NCBI RefSeq assembly: GCF_029846715.1
Contig: NZ_JARVWW010000025.1
Location: 48,726-112,725 of the forward strand
Direction: 5' to 3'
Source: Bradyrhizobium nivariense
GTDB lineage: Bacteria; Pseudomonadota; Alphaproteobacteria; Rhizobiales; Xanthobacteraceae
DNA: 64,000 nucleotides
The stretch's first letter is position 1; each line of letters opens with the position of its first letter. Both the position numbers and the translations under genes were made by a program. Shown here piece by piece: positions 33,449 through 42,372 of this stretch. Under the pieces are notes generated by a model that was given only the letters and a program-made list of their open reading frames with translations, did not search any database and had not been told where the DNA came from.

Positions 33449-35317
33449 TCAGGCGGACCATTCCTCGCCCCAAAGCTGGACGACGTGGCCCGGCGACACT
33501 TCGCGATATTGCCGAACCGGCGGCTGGAAGTCGGGCACGCGCACCGGGCTTCTGATCTCGTCGTTCGAGGCTTGGCGCCTAGTGCCGCGGCGCGCCGGAT
33601 CCGGCACCGGCACGGCCGCCATCAGCTTCTTCGTATAGGGATGCTGCGGATTGCCGAACAATGCCGCGCGCGGACCGGTCTCGACGATCTCGCCGAGATA
33701 CATCACCGCGACGCGATGACTCATGCGCTCGACCACCGCGATGTCATGGGAAATGAAGAGATAGGCAAGACCCATGCTGGCCTGAAGGTCGAGCATCAGA
33801 TTGACGACCTGCGCCTTGACCGAAACGTCGAGCGCCGAGACCGCTTCGTCCGCGACAATGAGCTTCGGTCCGAGCGCGAGCGCGCGCGCGATGCAGATGC
33901 GCTGGCGCTGGCCGCCGGAGAATTCGTGCGGAAAACGCGCGGCCATGTCGGCGGAGAGACCAACGCGAACGAGCAGGTCGGCGACCTTTTCCCGCGCCTG
34001 CGACGCCGAGGCGAGCCCGTTGGCAAGCAAGGGCGCTGCGATCGCCGTTCCCACCGACATGCGCGGGTTGAGGCTCGCGAACGGATCCTGAAACACGATC
34101 TGCATCTGCTTGCGGAAGTCGCGCAAGGTGCGGGCATTCATGGCCAGCACATCCTGCCCGTCGATCACAACCGTGCCGCTGTCCGGCTCCGTCAGCTTGA
34201 GAATGGAGCGGCCCGTCGTCGACTTGCCGCAGCCGGACTCGCCGACCAGCGCCAGCGTCTCGCCGGCGCGCAAGGTGAACGAGATGTTCTCGACCGCATG
34301 GACGCGGCCCGAGACCTTGCCGAACAAGCCCGAGCGGATTGGAAAGCGCGTGGTGAGGTTGGAGACTTCGAGCAGCGGTCGCTCGGCAATCGAGACCGTA
34401 TCGGGCGTCTCCGCCGGCTCGTCCGAGGTGCCCGTCACCTTGTCGACGATCGGAAAACGCATCGGCCGCGTCCGCCCGTCCATCGAGCCGAGGCGCGGCA
34501 CGGCCGCGAGCAGTGCCCTTGTATAGGGATGCGACGGCGTTGCGAAGATGCGCGAGGTATCGTCGGTCTCCACCGCCTGGCCGCCATACATCACCACGGT
34601 GCGGTCGGCGATCTCGGCGACCACGCCCATGTCGTGGGTTATGAAGAGGATCGACATCGCCTCTTCCTGCTGAAGCTCCTTCAGAAGCTCCAGGATCTGG
34701 GCCTGGATCGTGACGTCGAGCGCAGTGGTCGGCTCGTCTGCGATCAACAGCTTCGGCTTGCAGGCCAGCGCCATCGCGATCATCACGCGCTGGCGCATGC
34801 CACCGGAGAAGCGATGCGGATGCTCGTGGAAGCGCGCCTTCGCCGCAGGGATGCGGACACGATCGAGCAAGCGGACGGTCTCCGCCTCCGCCGCCGCGCG
34901 CGACAGGCCGCGGTGCTGGATCAGTGCTTCCGCAATCTGGAAGCCGATGGTCAGCACCGGATTGAGACTCGTCATCGGCTCCTGGAAGATCATGGCGACG
35001 TCGTTGCCACGAACATCCTTCATGCCCGCTTCAGGCAGCGTCAGCAGATCGCGGCCAGTAAGCCGGACGCTGCCTTCGACGCGGCCGTTCTCCTTCGGGA
35101 TGAGCCGCATGATCGAGAGCGCGGTGACGCTCTTGCCCGAACCGGACTCGCCGACGATCGCCACGGTTTCGCGTGGCGCGACGTCGAACGAGACATTGCG
35201 AACAACGGGGATCCATTGCCGTTCGCGCATGAAGGACGTGGTCAGGCCGGCGACCGATAGCACGGGCGCCTGTGCTTGTGCGATCACCTGGTTGGCTCCG
35301 CTCGCACCGGTGCTCAT
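33449..35317 (-). CDS. Fused dipeptide/oligopeptide ABC transporter ATP-binding protein (DppD-DppF type)
   Basis: 622 residues with two ABC domains. Walker A GESGSGKS at 56-63 and GESGCGKS at 359-366; signatures FSGGMRQR and FSGGQRQR; Walker B followed by DEPTTALD and DEAVSALD. Each half has the oligopeptide-family C-terminal extension (TPSHPYTRALLAAVPR, NPQHPYTKKLMAAVPV). It powers the importer made of the permeases and binding protein encoded upstream on the same strand. It is the last gene of the cluster and is separated from ghrA by repeat F2. Confidence 0.95.
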   Translation of the reverse strand: MSTGASGANQVIAQAQAPVLSVAGLTTSFMRERQWIPVVRNVSFDVAPRETVAIVGESGSGKSVTALSIMRLIPKENGRVEGSVRLTGRDLLTLPEAGMKDVRGNDVAMIFQEPMTSLNPVLTIGFQIAEALIQHRGLSRAAAEAETVRLLDRVRIPAAKARFHEHPHRFSGGMRQRVMIAMALACKPKLLIADEPTTALDVTIQAQILELLKELQQEEAMSILFITHDMGVVAEIADRTVVMYGGQAVETDDTSRIFATPSHPYTRALLAAVPRLGSMDGRTRPMRFPIVDKVTGTSDEPAETPDTVSIAERPLLEVSNLTTRFPIRSGLFGKVSGRVHAVENISFTLRAGETLALVGESGCGKSTTGRSILKLTEPDSGTVVIDGQDVLAMNARTLRDFRKQMQIVFQDPFASLNPRMSVGTAIAAPLLANGLASASQAREKVADLLVRVGLSADMAARFPHEFSGGQRQRICIARALALGPKLIVADEAVSALDVSVKAQVVNLMLDLQASMGLAYLFISHDIAVVERMSHRVAVMYLGEIVETGPRAALFGNPQHPYTKKLMAAVPVPDPARRGTRRQASNDEIRSPVRVPDFQPPVRQYREVSPGHVVQLWGEEWSA

Positions 35318-35350
35318 GCGAAGAACCTGACGCTCGCCCCGAAGAAGGTG

Positions 35351-35474
35351 CGCTCCCTCCCCCGCTTGCGGGGGAGGGTTGGGGAGAGGGTATCTCCGCG
35401 GTCGAAAACCCCCCAGAGGAGAGAACCCTCACCCGCGCCTTCGGCGCGACCTCTCCCGCAAGCGGGAGAGGTGA
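35351..35474. repeat. Palindromic intergenic repeat, family F copy 2
   Basis: CCTCCCCCGCTTGCGGGGGAGG and CTCTCCCGCAAGCGGGAGAG hairpins separated by GAGAACCCTCACCCGCGCC. It is the reverse of the element at 15744-15871. It sits inside the catabolic gene cluster between ghrA and the ABC ATPase, where it could modulate downstream expression. Confidence 0.8.
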
Positions 35475-35518
35475 GACGGGCCCGTGGCTGCACCGATGTT
35501 CCCATCATCATCACACCC

Positions 35519-36445
35519 TCAATAACCGCGGCTACGATCGACACGCCCCGGCAAGGTCTCGCCGCGGCGGTGACGTGCGATGGTGTCGAGCACGTAGTCG
35601 ACCGCCGTCTCCGGCTTCGTCGTGCTGGCGATGTGCGGCGTCAGAAGAATGCGCGGATGACTCCAGAACGGATGGCCCGCAGGCAGAGGCTCGGGCTCGG
35701 CGACATCGAGAACGGCAGCCGACAGCACGCCGGCATCGAGCGCCGCGATGAGGTCGGCGTCGACCAGATGCCCGCCCCGCCCGACATTGAGCAGCCGCGC
35801 GCCGCGCGGCAGACGCGCGAACAGATTTGCGCTGAGGAGACCGCGCGTCTCTGGTGTCAGCGGCAGCAGGCAGACCAGAATATCGGTCTGCCCGAGGAAA
35901 TCCGGCAACGCGTCTGCGCCCGCATAGCAGGTGACGCCCTCGATGCTGCGCGGCGAACGGTTCCAGCCGAGCAGCGGAAAATCGAACGATTTGAGCCGTT
36001 CGAGCACGGCCTGCCCAAGCAGGCCGAGCCCCATCACGCCGACACGCCGCTCGCCGGTGTGCGTGACCGGAAGCTCACGCCAGACCTGCTCGCGCTGCTG
36101 GCCGATGAACTGCACGAGATCGCGATGCAATGCGAGCACGGACATGCAGGCATATTCGACCATGCGCTCGGTGATGCCAGGCTCCAGCATGCGGACCAGC
36201 GGAACATGCGGCGGAAGTTTCGTGATGTCGAACTGATCGACGCCGGCGCCGACCGAGAACAGCAGCTCGAGATTGGGGAACGTCACCGCGATGTCGTCCG
36301 GCGGCTGCCAGGCCACCAGATAGCGCACCGCCTGGGGATCTCCGATATCGGGCCAGAGCCGGAACGGCAGCTCCGGCGCGCGCTCGGCGAAGAGGCGAGC
36401 CCATTCGGCGCCGCGGACAAGATTAGCCTTGTAGAGGAATGTCAT
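35519..36445 (-). CDS. ghrA: Glyoxylate/hydroxypyruvate reductase A
   Basis: 308 residues. Matches GhrA in order and length: the VAWQPPDD segment, FSVGAGVDQFD, Rossmann motif GVMGLGLLGQAVLE, catalytic Arg in LLNVGRGGHLVDADL, Glu in LDVAEPEPLP, His in LTPHIASTTKPE, and the closing VDRSRGY typical of the family. It reduces glyoxylate to glycolate and hydroxypyruvate to glycerate with NAD(P)H. Placement after the FAD oxidase suggests it handles the 2-oxo acid released by that enzyme. Confidence 0.9.
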   Translation of the reverse strand: MTFLYKANLVRGAEWARLFAERAPELPFRLWPDIGDPQAVRYLVAWQPPDDIAVTFPNLELLFSVGAGVDQFDITKLPPHVPLVRMLEPGITERMVEYACMSVLALHRDLVQFIGQQREQVWRELPVTHTGERRVGVMGLGLLGQAVLERLKSFDFPLLGWNRSPRSIEGVTCYAGADALPDFLGQTDILVCLLPLTPETRGLLSANLFARLPRGARLLNVGRGGHLVDADLIAALDAGVLSAAVLDVAEPEPLPAGHPFWSHPRILLTPHIASTTKPETAVDYVLDTIARHRRGETLPGRVDRSRGY

Positions 36446-36462
36446 TTCGCCGACCGCCGCGG

Positions 36463-37791
36463 TTAGAACGGACTGACCGGCGCGAGCCGGCGGCCGTCGA
36501 TCAGGCGCTTGTGGCTGTAGGCCGCGGGATCGACCAGCGGCGTCGCGCCCGTCACGATGTCGGCCGCGAGCTTGCCGGCCGCAGGGCCGATGCCGAAGCC
36601 GTGGCCGGAGAAGCCGGTGGCGAGGAAGAAGCCGGGCAAGGTGTCGACCGGCGAGATGACCGGAATGGTATCCGGCGTGCAGTCGATCGTGCCTCCCCAG
36701 GCTTCCGCGATCTCGATCTCTTTCAACTCCGGGTTCGACTTGATCAGCGAGGCCAGTGCCGCATTGACCAGCGACATGTCGGGCGCGGGATCACGCACGC
36801 GCTCGGTCTCGAACGGCGACGGCTTGTCAAAGCTCCAGCTCGTACCGCGCGCAACCTGGTCGAAGAACGACTTTCCGAATGACAGCTTCAATCCATTGCG
36901 GCGATGCAGATAGGTCGGCCAGAAGGTCCGCGCATAGCGGAACAGATCGGGCGACAGCTCGACCGTGCCGCGACCGCGCAGAGCCAAGGTGAAGCCACCG
37001 TCGAGGCGGCGGCGGATGCAATAGAAGTCGGTGCCGAGCGCGCCGGAGGTGATCTCCGGTGCCGGCGTGGTCCGGCACGCGGTCGCGTTGACGAGACCGA
37101 TCGGCAGCTCGATGCCGTGGCGACGGCAGAACAGCGACGACCATGCGCCGCCGGACAGCAGCACCGATTGCGTGCGAATGGTGCCCTTCTCGGTGACGAC
37201 GGCGCTCACCCGTCCGCCCTGCGTTTCAAGCCCACGCGCGGCGCAGCCCTGATGAATGGTGACGCCGTGTTTTCGCGCGGCGGTCGCAAGCGCAGGCACG
37301 GCCATCGACGGCTCGGCGCGCCCGTCGCTCGGCGTATGCAGGCCGCCGACCCATGTCTCGGAATTGCCGGGCAGGCGCTCGGCGACTTCCGCCGGCGTCA
37401 GGACGGTCGAGTGCACCTGCATTTCGCGCGCCGTTGCGGCCCATCGCTCCCAGCTGGCGAGCTCGTCCTTGCTCTTGGTCAGGAACAGCACGCCGGTGCG
37501 GCGGAAGCCGGCATCGACGCCGGCATCGTTCTGCATGTCCTCCCACAGAAGCAGCGCTTCGCGCGCGAGCGGGATTTCCTCGCGGGCGCGGCCCTGCTGG
37601 CGGCACCAGCCCCAATTGCGGCTCGACTGCTCGCCGCCGACATGTCCCTTCTCGACCAGCGCAACAGAAAGCCCCTTCTTCGCCAGATGATAAGCCGCGG
37701 ACACCCCAATGACGCCGCCGCCGATGACGACGACGTCCACCTGCGCCGGCAGGCGTTCGTCGCTGTTTATACGGGTGAGCGGCGGGGACAT
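36463..37791 (-). CDS. DAO-family FAD-dependent amine/amino-acid oxidoreductase
   Basis: 442 residues. N-terminal FAD-binding VVVIGGGVIGVSAAYHLAKKGLSV, then QSSRNWGWCRQQGR, a DAO-superfamily substrate/flavin segment, and the C-terminal GFFLATGFSGHGFGIGPAAGKLAAD typical of DadA, sarcosine and iminodiacetate-type oxidases. It probably oxidises a D-amino acid, an N-alkylated amino acid or an opine at the C-N bond to give a 2-oxo acid. It sits between the importer permease and ghrA, 17 bases before ghrA, in a compact operon. Confidence 0.92.
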   Translation of the reverse strand: MSPPLTRINSDERLPAQVDVVVIGGGVIGVSAAYHLAKKGLSVALVEKGHVGGEQSSRNWGWCRQQGRAREEIPLAREALLLWEDMQNDAGVDAGFRRTGVLFLTKSKDELASWERWAATAREMQVHSTVLTPAEVAERLPGNSETWVGGLHTPSDGRAEPSMAVPALATAARKHGVTIHQGCAARGLETQGGRVSAVVTEKGTIRTQSVLLSGGAWSSLFCRRHGIELPIGLVNATACRTTPAPEITSGALGTDFYCIRRRLDGGFTLALRGRGTVELSPDLFRYARTFWPTYLHRRNGLKLSFGKSFFDQVARGTSWSFDKPSPFETERVRDPAPDMSLVNAALASLIKSNPELKEIEIAEAWGGTIDCTPDTIPVISPVDTLPGFFLATGFSGHGFGIGPAAGKLAADIVTGATPLVDPAAYSHKRLIDGRRLAPVSPF

Positions 37792-37843
37792 GGGACACTC
37801 CTTAACGTCAGCCTGGACTTCAGTTCGATCGAGATCTTGCTCG

Positions 37844-38719
37844 TCATGGGATGTTCATTCGCGGGTCGAGCGCGTCGCGCAGGCCGTCGCCGAGGAAGTT
37901 GAAGCTCGTCACCGCAAGCGTGATGGCAACGCCCGGTGCAATCGCGAGCCAGGGCGCGCTGGTGAGATAGATCTGCGCGTTGTTGAGCATGTTGCCCAAG
38001 CTCGCGGCCGGCGGCTGGATGCCGTAGCCGAGATAGCTGAGATAGGATTCCAGCAGGATCGCCTTGGCGACGTTCAGCGTCGCCGCCACCACGATCGGCG
38101 CCATCGCGTTGGGCACGAGCTCGCGGAACATGATCCGCAGGTTCGACGAGCCGAACGCGAGTGCAGCAACCGCAAACTCGCGTTCCCGCAGCGAACGCAC
38201 CTGGGCCTCGACGACGCGGGCCACCCACATCCAGGCGGTCGCCGCGATCAGCACGGTGGTGGTGACGAAGCCGGGCTCGGTGAGCGCCGCCAGCGCGAGC
38301 AGCAGAAAGATCGTCGGAAAGCACAGCACGGCATCGACGAGCCGCATCAGGACCGCGCCGACCACGCCGCCATAGAAACCGGCGAAGGCGCCGACGGCAA
38401 TGCCGACCGCCATCGCAATCACCATCGCGATGATGCCGATCGACAGCGAGACGCGCGCGCCCATCATCAGCCGGGCCAGCACATCGCGGCCGAGCTCGTC
38501 GGTGCCGAGGATGTGCGCGCCCGACAATGGCGGCGCGAACCGCTTCATGATGTCGATATAGGTGTCGTCGAACGGCAGAAGATAAGGACCGAGCGCCGAG
38601 CCAAGGACAAGAACCAGAATGATCAACGCGCCCGCGAGCGCCAGCCGGTGGCGGCGGAATCGCCGCCAGGCGGCCTGGCCGGGCGCGAGCTGGTCTGTGG
38701 AGAGAACCGCAGTCGTCAT
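37844..38719 (-). CDS. Peptide/opine ABC transporter permease (DppC-like)
   Basis: 291 residues, six predicted transmembrane helices, with the N-terminal RFRRHRLALAGALIILVLVLGSALGPYLLP of OppC/DppC permeases and the coupling EAA loop LREREFAVAALAFGSSN...FRELVPNAMAPI. The conserved DELGRDVLARLMMGARVSLSIG segment is also present. It starts 3 bases after the partner permease. Part of the importer encoded at 33.4-41.4 kb. Confidence 0.94.
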   Translation of the reverse strand: MTTAVLSTDQLAPGQAAWRRFRRHRLALAGALIILVLVLGSALGPYLLPFDDTYIDIMKRFAPPLSGAHILGTDELGRDVLARLMMGARVSLSIGIIAMVIAMAVGIAVGAFAGFYGGVVGAVLMRLVDAVLCFPTIFLLLALAALTEPGFVTTTVLIAATAWMWVARVVEAQVRSLREREFAVAALAFGSSNLRIMFRELVPNAMAPIVVAATLNVAKAILLESYLSYLGYGIQPPAASLGNMLNNAQIYLTSAPWLAIAPGVAITLAVTSFNFLGDGLRDALDPRMNIP

Positions 38720-38722
38720 CGC

Positions 38723-39673
38723 CTAGCCCACCCGGATGCGCGGATCGACGACGGCATAGAGGATGTCGGCGAGCAGCGACCCGATCAGCACCATGATCGC
38801 CGAGAACATCAGGATGCCCATCACCACGGGATAGTCGCGGTAGCCGATGGAATCGAGGAACAGCCGGCCCATGCCGGGCCAGGTGAACACGGTCTCGGCA
38901 ACCAGCGCTCCTCCAAGCAGGGTCGGAAATTGAAGCCCCGCAACGGTGATCATCGGCAGCAGCGCGTTGCGCAGCGCATGCACAGTGAGGATGCGCCATT
39001 CCGGCATGCCTTTGGCGCGCGCGGTGCGGATGTAATCCTGGTTGATGACCTCGAGCATGGAGGAGCGCATGAAGCGCCCCCACATCGCGGTCTCGACCAG
39101 CGCCAGCACCAGCGCCGGCGCGATCAGATGATGCAGCAGGTCGAGCGGCGAGCCGTCGCCGATGGTCTCACGGTTGCCGGCCGGCAGCCAGCCGAGCTTC
39201 ACCGAGAAGACATAGATGGTGACGAGGCCGAACCAGAAGGTCGGGATCGACAGCGCGATCATGGCGCCGACGGTCGCCAGCGTATCGAACAGCGAGTAGC
39301 GGCGCAGCGCACCTAACACGCCGATCCAGCAGCCAAGCAGGACCGCGATGATCGTCGCCGTCGTCATCAACTCCAGGGTGGCGCCGAGATGCGAGGAGAT
39401 CACCGACAGCACCGCCTCGCCGTCGCGATACGACCGGCCCCAGTCGCCCTTCAGCATACGGCCGAACCAGTCGAGGTACTGGATCGGCAGCGGGCGATCG
39501 AGGCCGAGCTGGCTCCTGACGCGATCGAGATCCTCCTGCGTCATCTGCGCGGACGCCGCAAATTGCGAGAGCGGGCCGCCCGGCGCCAGATGAAGGAGGG
39601 CAAAGCCGATCGCGGACACGATCACCAGCAGCATGATCGCCTGCGCCAGGCGATTGGCGACGTAACGGGCCAT
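38723..39673 (-). CDS. Peptide/opine ABC transporter permease (DppB-like)
   Basis: 316 residues. OppB/DppB features: ARYVANRLAQAIMLLVIVSAIGFALLHLAPGGP start, the LGLDRPLPIQYLDWFGRMLKGDWGRSY segment, and the EAA loop DYIRTARAKGMPEWRILTVHALRNALLP. Six membrane helices. It forms the channel with the DppC-like subunit. 27 bases separate it from the binding-protein gene upstream. Confidence 0.94.
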   Translation of the reverse strand: MARYVANRLAQAIMLLVIVSAIGFALLHLAPGGPLSQFAASAQMTQEDLDRVRSQLGLDRPLPIQYLDWFGRMLKGDWGRSYRDGEAVLSVISSHLGATLELMTTATIIAVLLGCWIGVLGALRRYSLFDTLATVGAMIALSIPTFWFGLVTIYVFSVKLGWLPAGNRETIGDGSPLDLLHHLIAPALVLALVETAMWGRFMRSSMLEVINQDYIRTARAKGMPEWRILTVHALRNALLPMITVAGLQFPTLLGGALVAETVFTWPGMGRLFLDSIGYRDYPVVMGILMFSAIMVLIGSLLADILYAVVDPRIRVG

Positions 39674-39700
39674 CTCAGGCGATCCCGCGGATCGGATGCA

Positions 39701-41392
39701 TCAGGCCCAATACCACTCGCGGATGTTCCAGCAGTTGATCGACATGTTGATGTTGGGGCGGAAACCCTGGAGCCCTTCCTTCACGCCCTCGGCGATAAAG
39801 CCCTGGAACAGCGGCAGGATCGCGAGATCGTTGCGGACCAGCTTTTGCAGATCGCCATAAGTCGTCTTGCGCTGGGCCAGATCGAACTGCTTGGCGCCTT
39901 CGGCGAGAAGCCGATCCGCTTCCGCGCTCTGGTATTGATAGGTGTTGTAGCCGCGGCCGCCCTTGGCGGGAATCGCGCCGGAGCCGAACCGCGGCGTCAC
40001 GTCGGGGTCGCTGCCAAGCATGAAGTTCACCCCCACGATCACCGAGTTGAACTTCGACTGCTGCCAGAAATCACCCCAGATCACGGCCGCCGGCATGTTG
40101 TTCACGCGCATGGCAGCACCAATCGCGCGCCAGTCCTGGATCAGGAGCTGCTGGGTCTGCTCGCGGACCGCATTGCCTGATGTCGTCGAGTTGGTGAATT
40201 CGAGCTTGACGCCGCCCTTCTCGCGCACGCCGCCGGCACCGCGAACCCATCCGGCGGCATCGAGCAGTGTATTGGCTTTTGCGGGATCATATTTGTGTTG
40301 CGGCAGGCCCTGCTGGAACGACCAGGCCTGCTGCGGCACGAAACTTTCGGTCTGCGTCGGCAGGCCGTAATTCAGCGCATCGATGATCGCCTGCTTGTTG
40401 ATCGCGAGATAAAGCGCCTCGCGCACCGTGCGGTCGGCGAACGCACCGAACTCCAGATTGGGCGCGATGTGCTCCACCGAGGACGTCGAGGAGACGAAGA
40501 TCTTGCGCCCCTTCAGCGTCTTCGCCTCCTGCACGAAGTTCGGCAAGATGCCTTGCAGGCCGGTGTAATCGACCTGGCCGGTGCGGAACTGGGTGTAGAG
40601 GACGGTGAGGTCCGGAATGTACTTGAACACCACGCGCTCAACGTAAGGTCCCTTGCCGTGGTAGCCGGCATGAGCATTCAAGAGGATGTGGTCGCCCGGC
40701 ACGCGCTCGCCCCAGCGGAACGGCCCGGTGCCGACAGGCGCGTTGTGGAACGGCGAGGCGTTCGGATCGGTCACCTTCTCCAGGATGTGCTTGGGCACGA
40801 TGAAGGTCAGCGCCCCCAGGATCGACATATAGGGCGAATAGGCCGTTTCCATCCGCCAATGGATCTCGTCGGGCGCGACGACCTTGATGTCCTTTACGAG
40901 GCTATGGCCGACGCGGCTGCGCGCGCGGAAATCGGAATTGTTGATCAGATCGAGCGAGAATTTTACGTCCTCGGCCGTGAACGGCGTGCCGTCATGCCAC
41001 TTCACGTCGCTGCGCAGCTTGATCTTCCAGGTCAGGCCATCGGCCGACAGGCCGCCATTCTCGATGGTCGGGACTTCGCGCGCGAGGTCGGGAACGAACT
41101 TGCCGTCGGGATCGATGAACCAGAGCGGCGAGAACACCTGCCACCAGATGCCCTGATCGACCTCGATGCCCGGCATCAGGGGATGAAAGACCGTCGGTTC
41201 CTGCGACAGCGCCGCGATCACCTGCCCGCGCGGCTTGTCCGGCGGATTGGAGGGACGTTCGGTCTGCGCAAATGCGTTGCCTGAAAGCGTCCATCCCGCC
41301 GCGGCGCCTGCGCCGAGCTGGACGAACTGACGGCGATTCGGAATGCCGAGATGCAGTGCCCCAACGCCGAACTTCCCGGTGTCGTCCGCCAT
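39701..41392 (-). CDS. Peptide/opine ABC transporter substrate-binding protein
   Basis: 563 residues from ATG 41392 (GGAGAG upstream). The N-terminus has a twin-arginine-like signal, NRRQFVQLGAGAAAGWTLSGNAFAQ. SBP_bac_5 features follow: QVFSPLWFIDPDGKFVPDLA, WKIKLRSDVKWHDGTPFTAEDVKFSLD and the RGYNTYQYQSAEADRLLAEGAK region near the end. It captures peptides or peptide-like compounds such as opines in the periplasm. First gene of the operon, next to the divergent XRE-cupin regulator, with about 217 bases between starts. Confidence 0.94.
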   Translation of the reverse strand: MADDTGKFGVGALHLGIPNRRQFVQLGAGAAAGWTLSGNAFAQTERPSNPPDKPRGQVIAALSQEPTVFHPLMPGIEVDQGIWWQVFSPLWFIDPDGKFVPDLAREVPTIENGGLSADGLTWKIKLRSDVKWHDGTPFTAEDVKFSLDLINNSDFRARSRVGHSLVKDIKVVAPDEIHWRMETAYSPYMSILGALTFIVPKHILEKVTDPNASPFHNAPVGTGPFRWGERVPGDHILLNAHAGYHGKGPYVERVVFKYIPDLTVLYTQFRTGQVDYTGLQGILPNFVQEAKTLKGRKIFVSSTSSVEHIAPNLEFGAFADRTVREALYLAINKQAIIDALNYGLPTQTESFVPQQAWSFQQGLPQHKYDPAKANTLLDAAGWVRGAGGVREKGGVKLEFTNSTTSGNAVREQTQQLLIQDWRAIGAAMRVNNMPAAVIWGDFWQQSKFNSVIVGVNFMLGSDPDVTPRFGSGAIPAKGGRGYNTYQYQSAEADRLLAEGAKQFDLAQRKTTYGDLQKLVRNDLAILPLFQGFIAEGVKEGLQGFRPNINMSINCWNIREWYWA

Positions 41393-41559
41393 GACCACTC
41401 TCCGTTGTCGCACGCGGCACCATCTCCCGCGCCCCGAGATCCCCGGCAAGGGACAGGAGTGGGCTTTAGTGCTTCTAAATTTTTCTATCAAAAGTTCATC
41501 ATGACTAAATACAGCTGTCAATCACATTGCTAGGATGCGCGACCTTTTCACTCTACTGA

Positions 41560-41586
41560 AGCCCCGGACCGTCGTTGTCCGGGGCT
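41560..41586. promoter_or_regulatory. 10-bp perfect hairpin in the divergent control region
   Basis: AGCCCCGGAC (41560-41569) and GTCCGGGGCT (41577-41586) with a 7-base loop end 23 bases before the XRE-cupin start. Upstream at 41465-41479 is a second palindrome, TTTAG-n5-CTAAA, in an AT-rich stretch likely to hold the operon promoter. Either could be an operator for the adjacent regulator. Confidence 0.5.
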
Positions 41587-41609
41587 GAGATGATGCATGG
41601 GAGAGCGAC

Positions 41610-42242
41610 ATGGATGGTCGCGGCGACACGAACAGTCCGAAGGGGGCCCCGACGATCGAGGCTGACGATGCGGTCGACCAGCGCCTCGGCGAGACCGTGC
41701 GGCTGCTGCGCCAGCGTGCCGGCCTCTCGATCCAGGACGTCGCCAACAAGACCGGCCTTTCCAACGGCATGATCAGCCAGCTCGAACGCGCGCGCGCCAT
41801 GCCGTCGATACGCACGCTGCGCCTGCTCAGCATCGCGCTCGACGTCCCGATCTCCTATTTCTTCGAGACCACAGATCCCGCCGACGTGCAGCGCTACATC
41901 GTGCGCAAGAACAGCCGGCGCCTGCTGCGGCTCACCGCCAGCGGCGTCGTCAAGGAGGCGCTGACCCCGGCAGACAAAGGCCAGCTCGAACTCTACGAGC
42001 TTACGCTCAATCCCGGCGCGTCGTCCGGCACCGACTTCCTGCAGCACACCGGCGAGAAGGCGGGCTATATCCTCTCGGGCAGCCTGCGGCTGTGGCTCGA
42101 CAACCAGGCCCATCTGCTCGAGGCGGGCGACAGCTTTCGCTTTCCGAGCATCGTGCCGCACATGTTCGACAACCCGACTCAGCAGACGGCGCGCGTGATC
42201 TGGGTGACGACGCTGCGCCAGACCGATTCGCCGGCAGGTTGA
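41610..42242 (+). CDS. XRE-family regulator with cupin sensor domain
   Basis: 210 residues with GGGAG before the ATG. N-terminal lambda-repressor-type HTH (about 28-80: LLRQRAGLSIQDVANKTGLSNGMISQLERARAMPSI) and a C-terminal cupin_2 domain (about 120-200: GEKAGYILSGSLRLWLDNQAHLLEAGDSFRFPSIVPHMF). Such regulators usually control adjacent catabolic genes for amino acids or amines and sense the substrate in the cupin. Its position, divergent from the ABC/DAO/ghrA operon, makes it the probable local regulator. Confidence 0.93.
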   Translation: MDGRGDTNSPKGAPTIEADDAVDQRLGETVRLLRQRAGLSIQDVANKTGLSNGMISQLERARAMPSIRTLRLLSIALDVPISYFFETTDPADVQRYIVRKNSRRLLRLTASGVVKEALTPADKGQLELYELTLNPGASSGTDFLQHTGEKAGYILSGSLRLWLDNQAHLLEAGDSFRFPSIVPHMFDNPTQQTARVIWVTTLRQTDSPAG

Positions 42243-42372
42243 AGCGTCCGCCACCCGGCACCACCGCAAATTGCCCCTCGACGCCGCCGCACGGAATCTG
42301 TAGCTCACGTGGAGCCGGCCTCGTTGACAGGGCGGACACAAGGGTCCGCGACTGACGCGTTGGTGTGAGACC

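Noticed and set aside
41465..41479. ICE-like TTTAG-n5-CTAAA near the ABC operon
   Set aside because: The ICE form needs TTTAGAA-n3-TTCTAAA; here the half-sites are shorter and the spacing differs, and the context is not iron metabolism.
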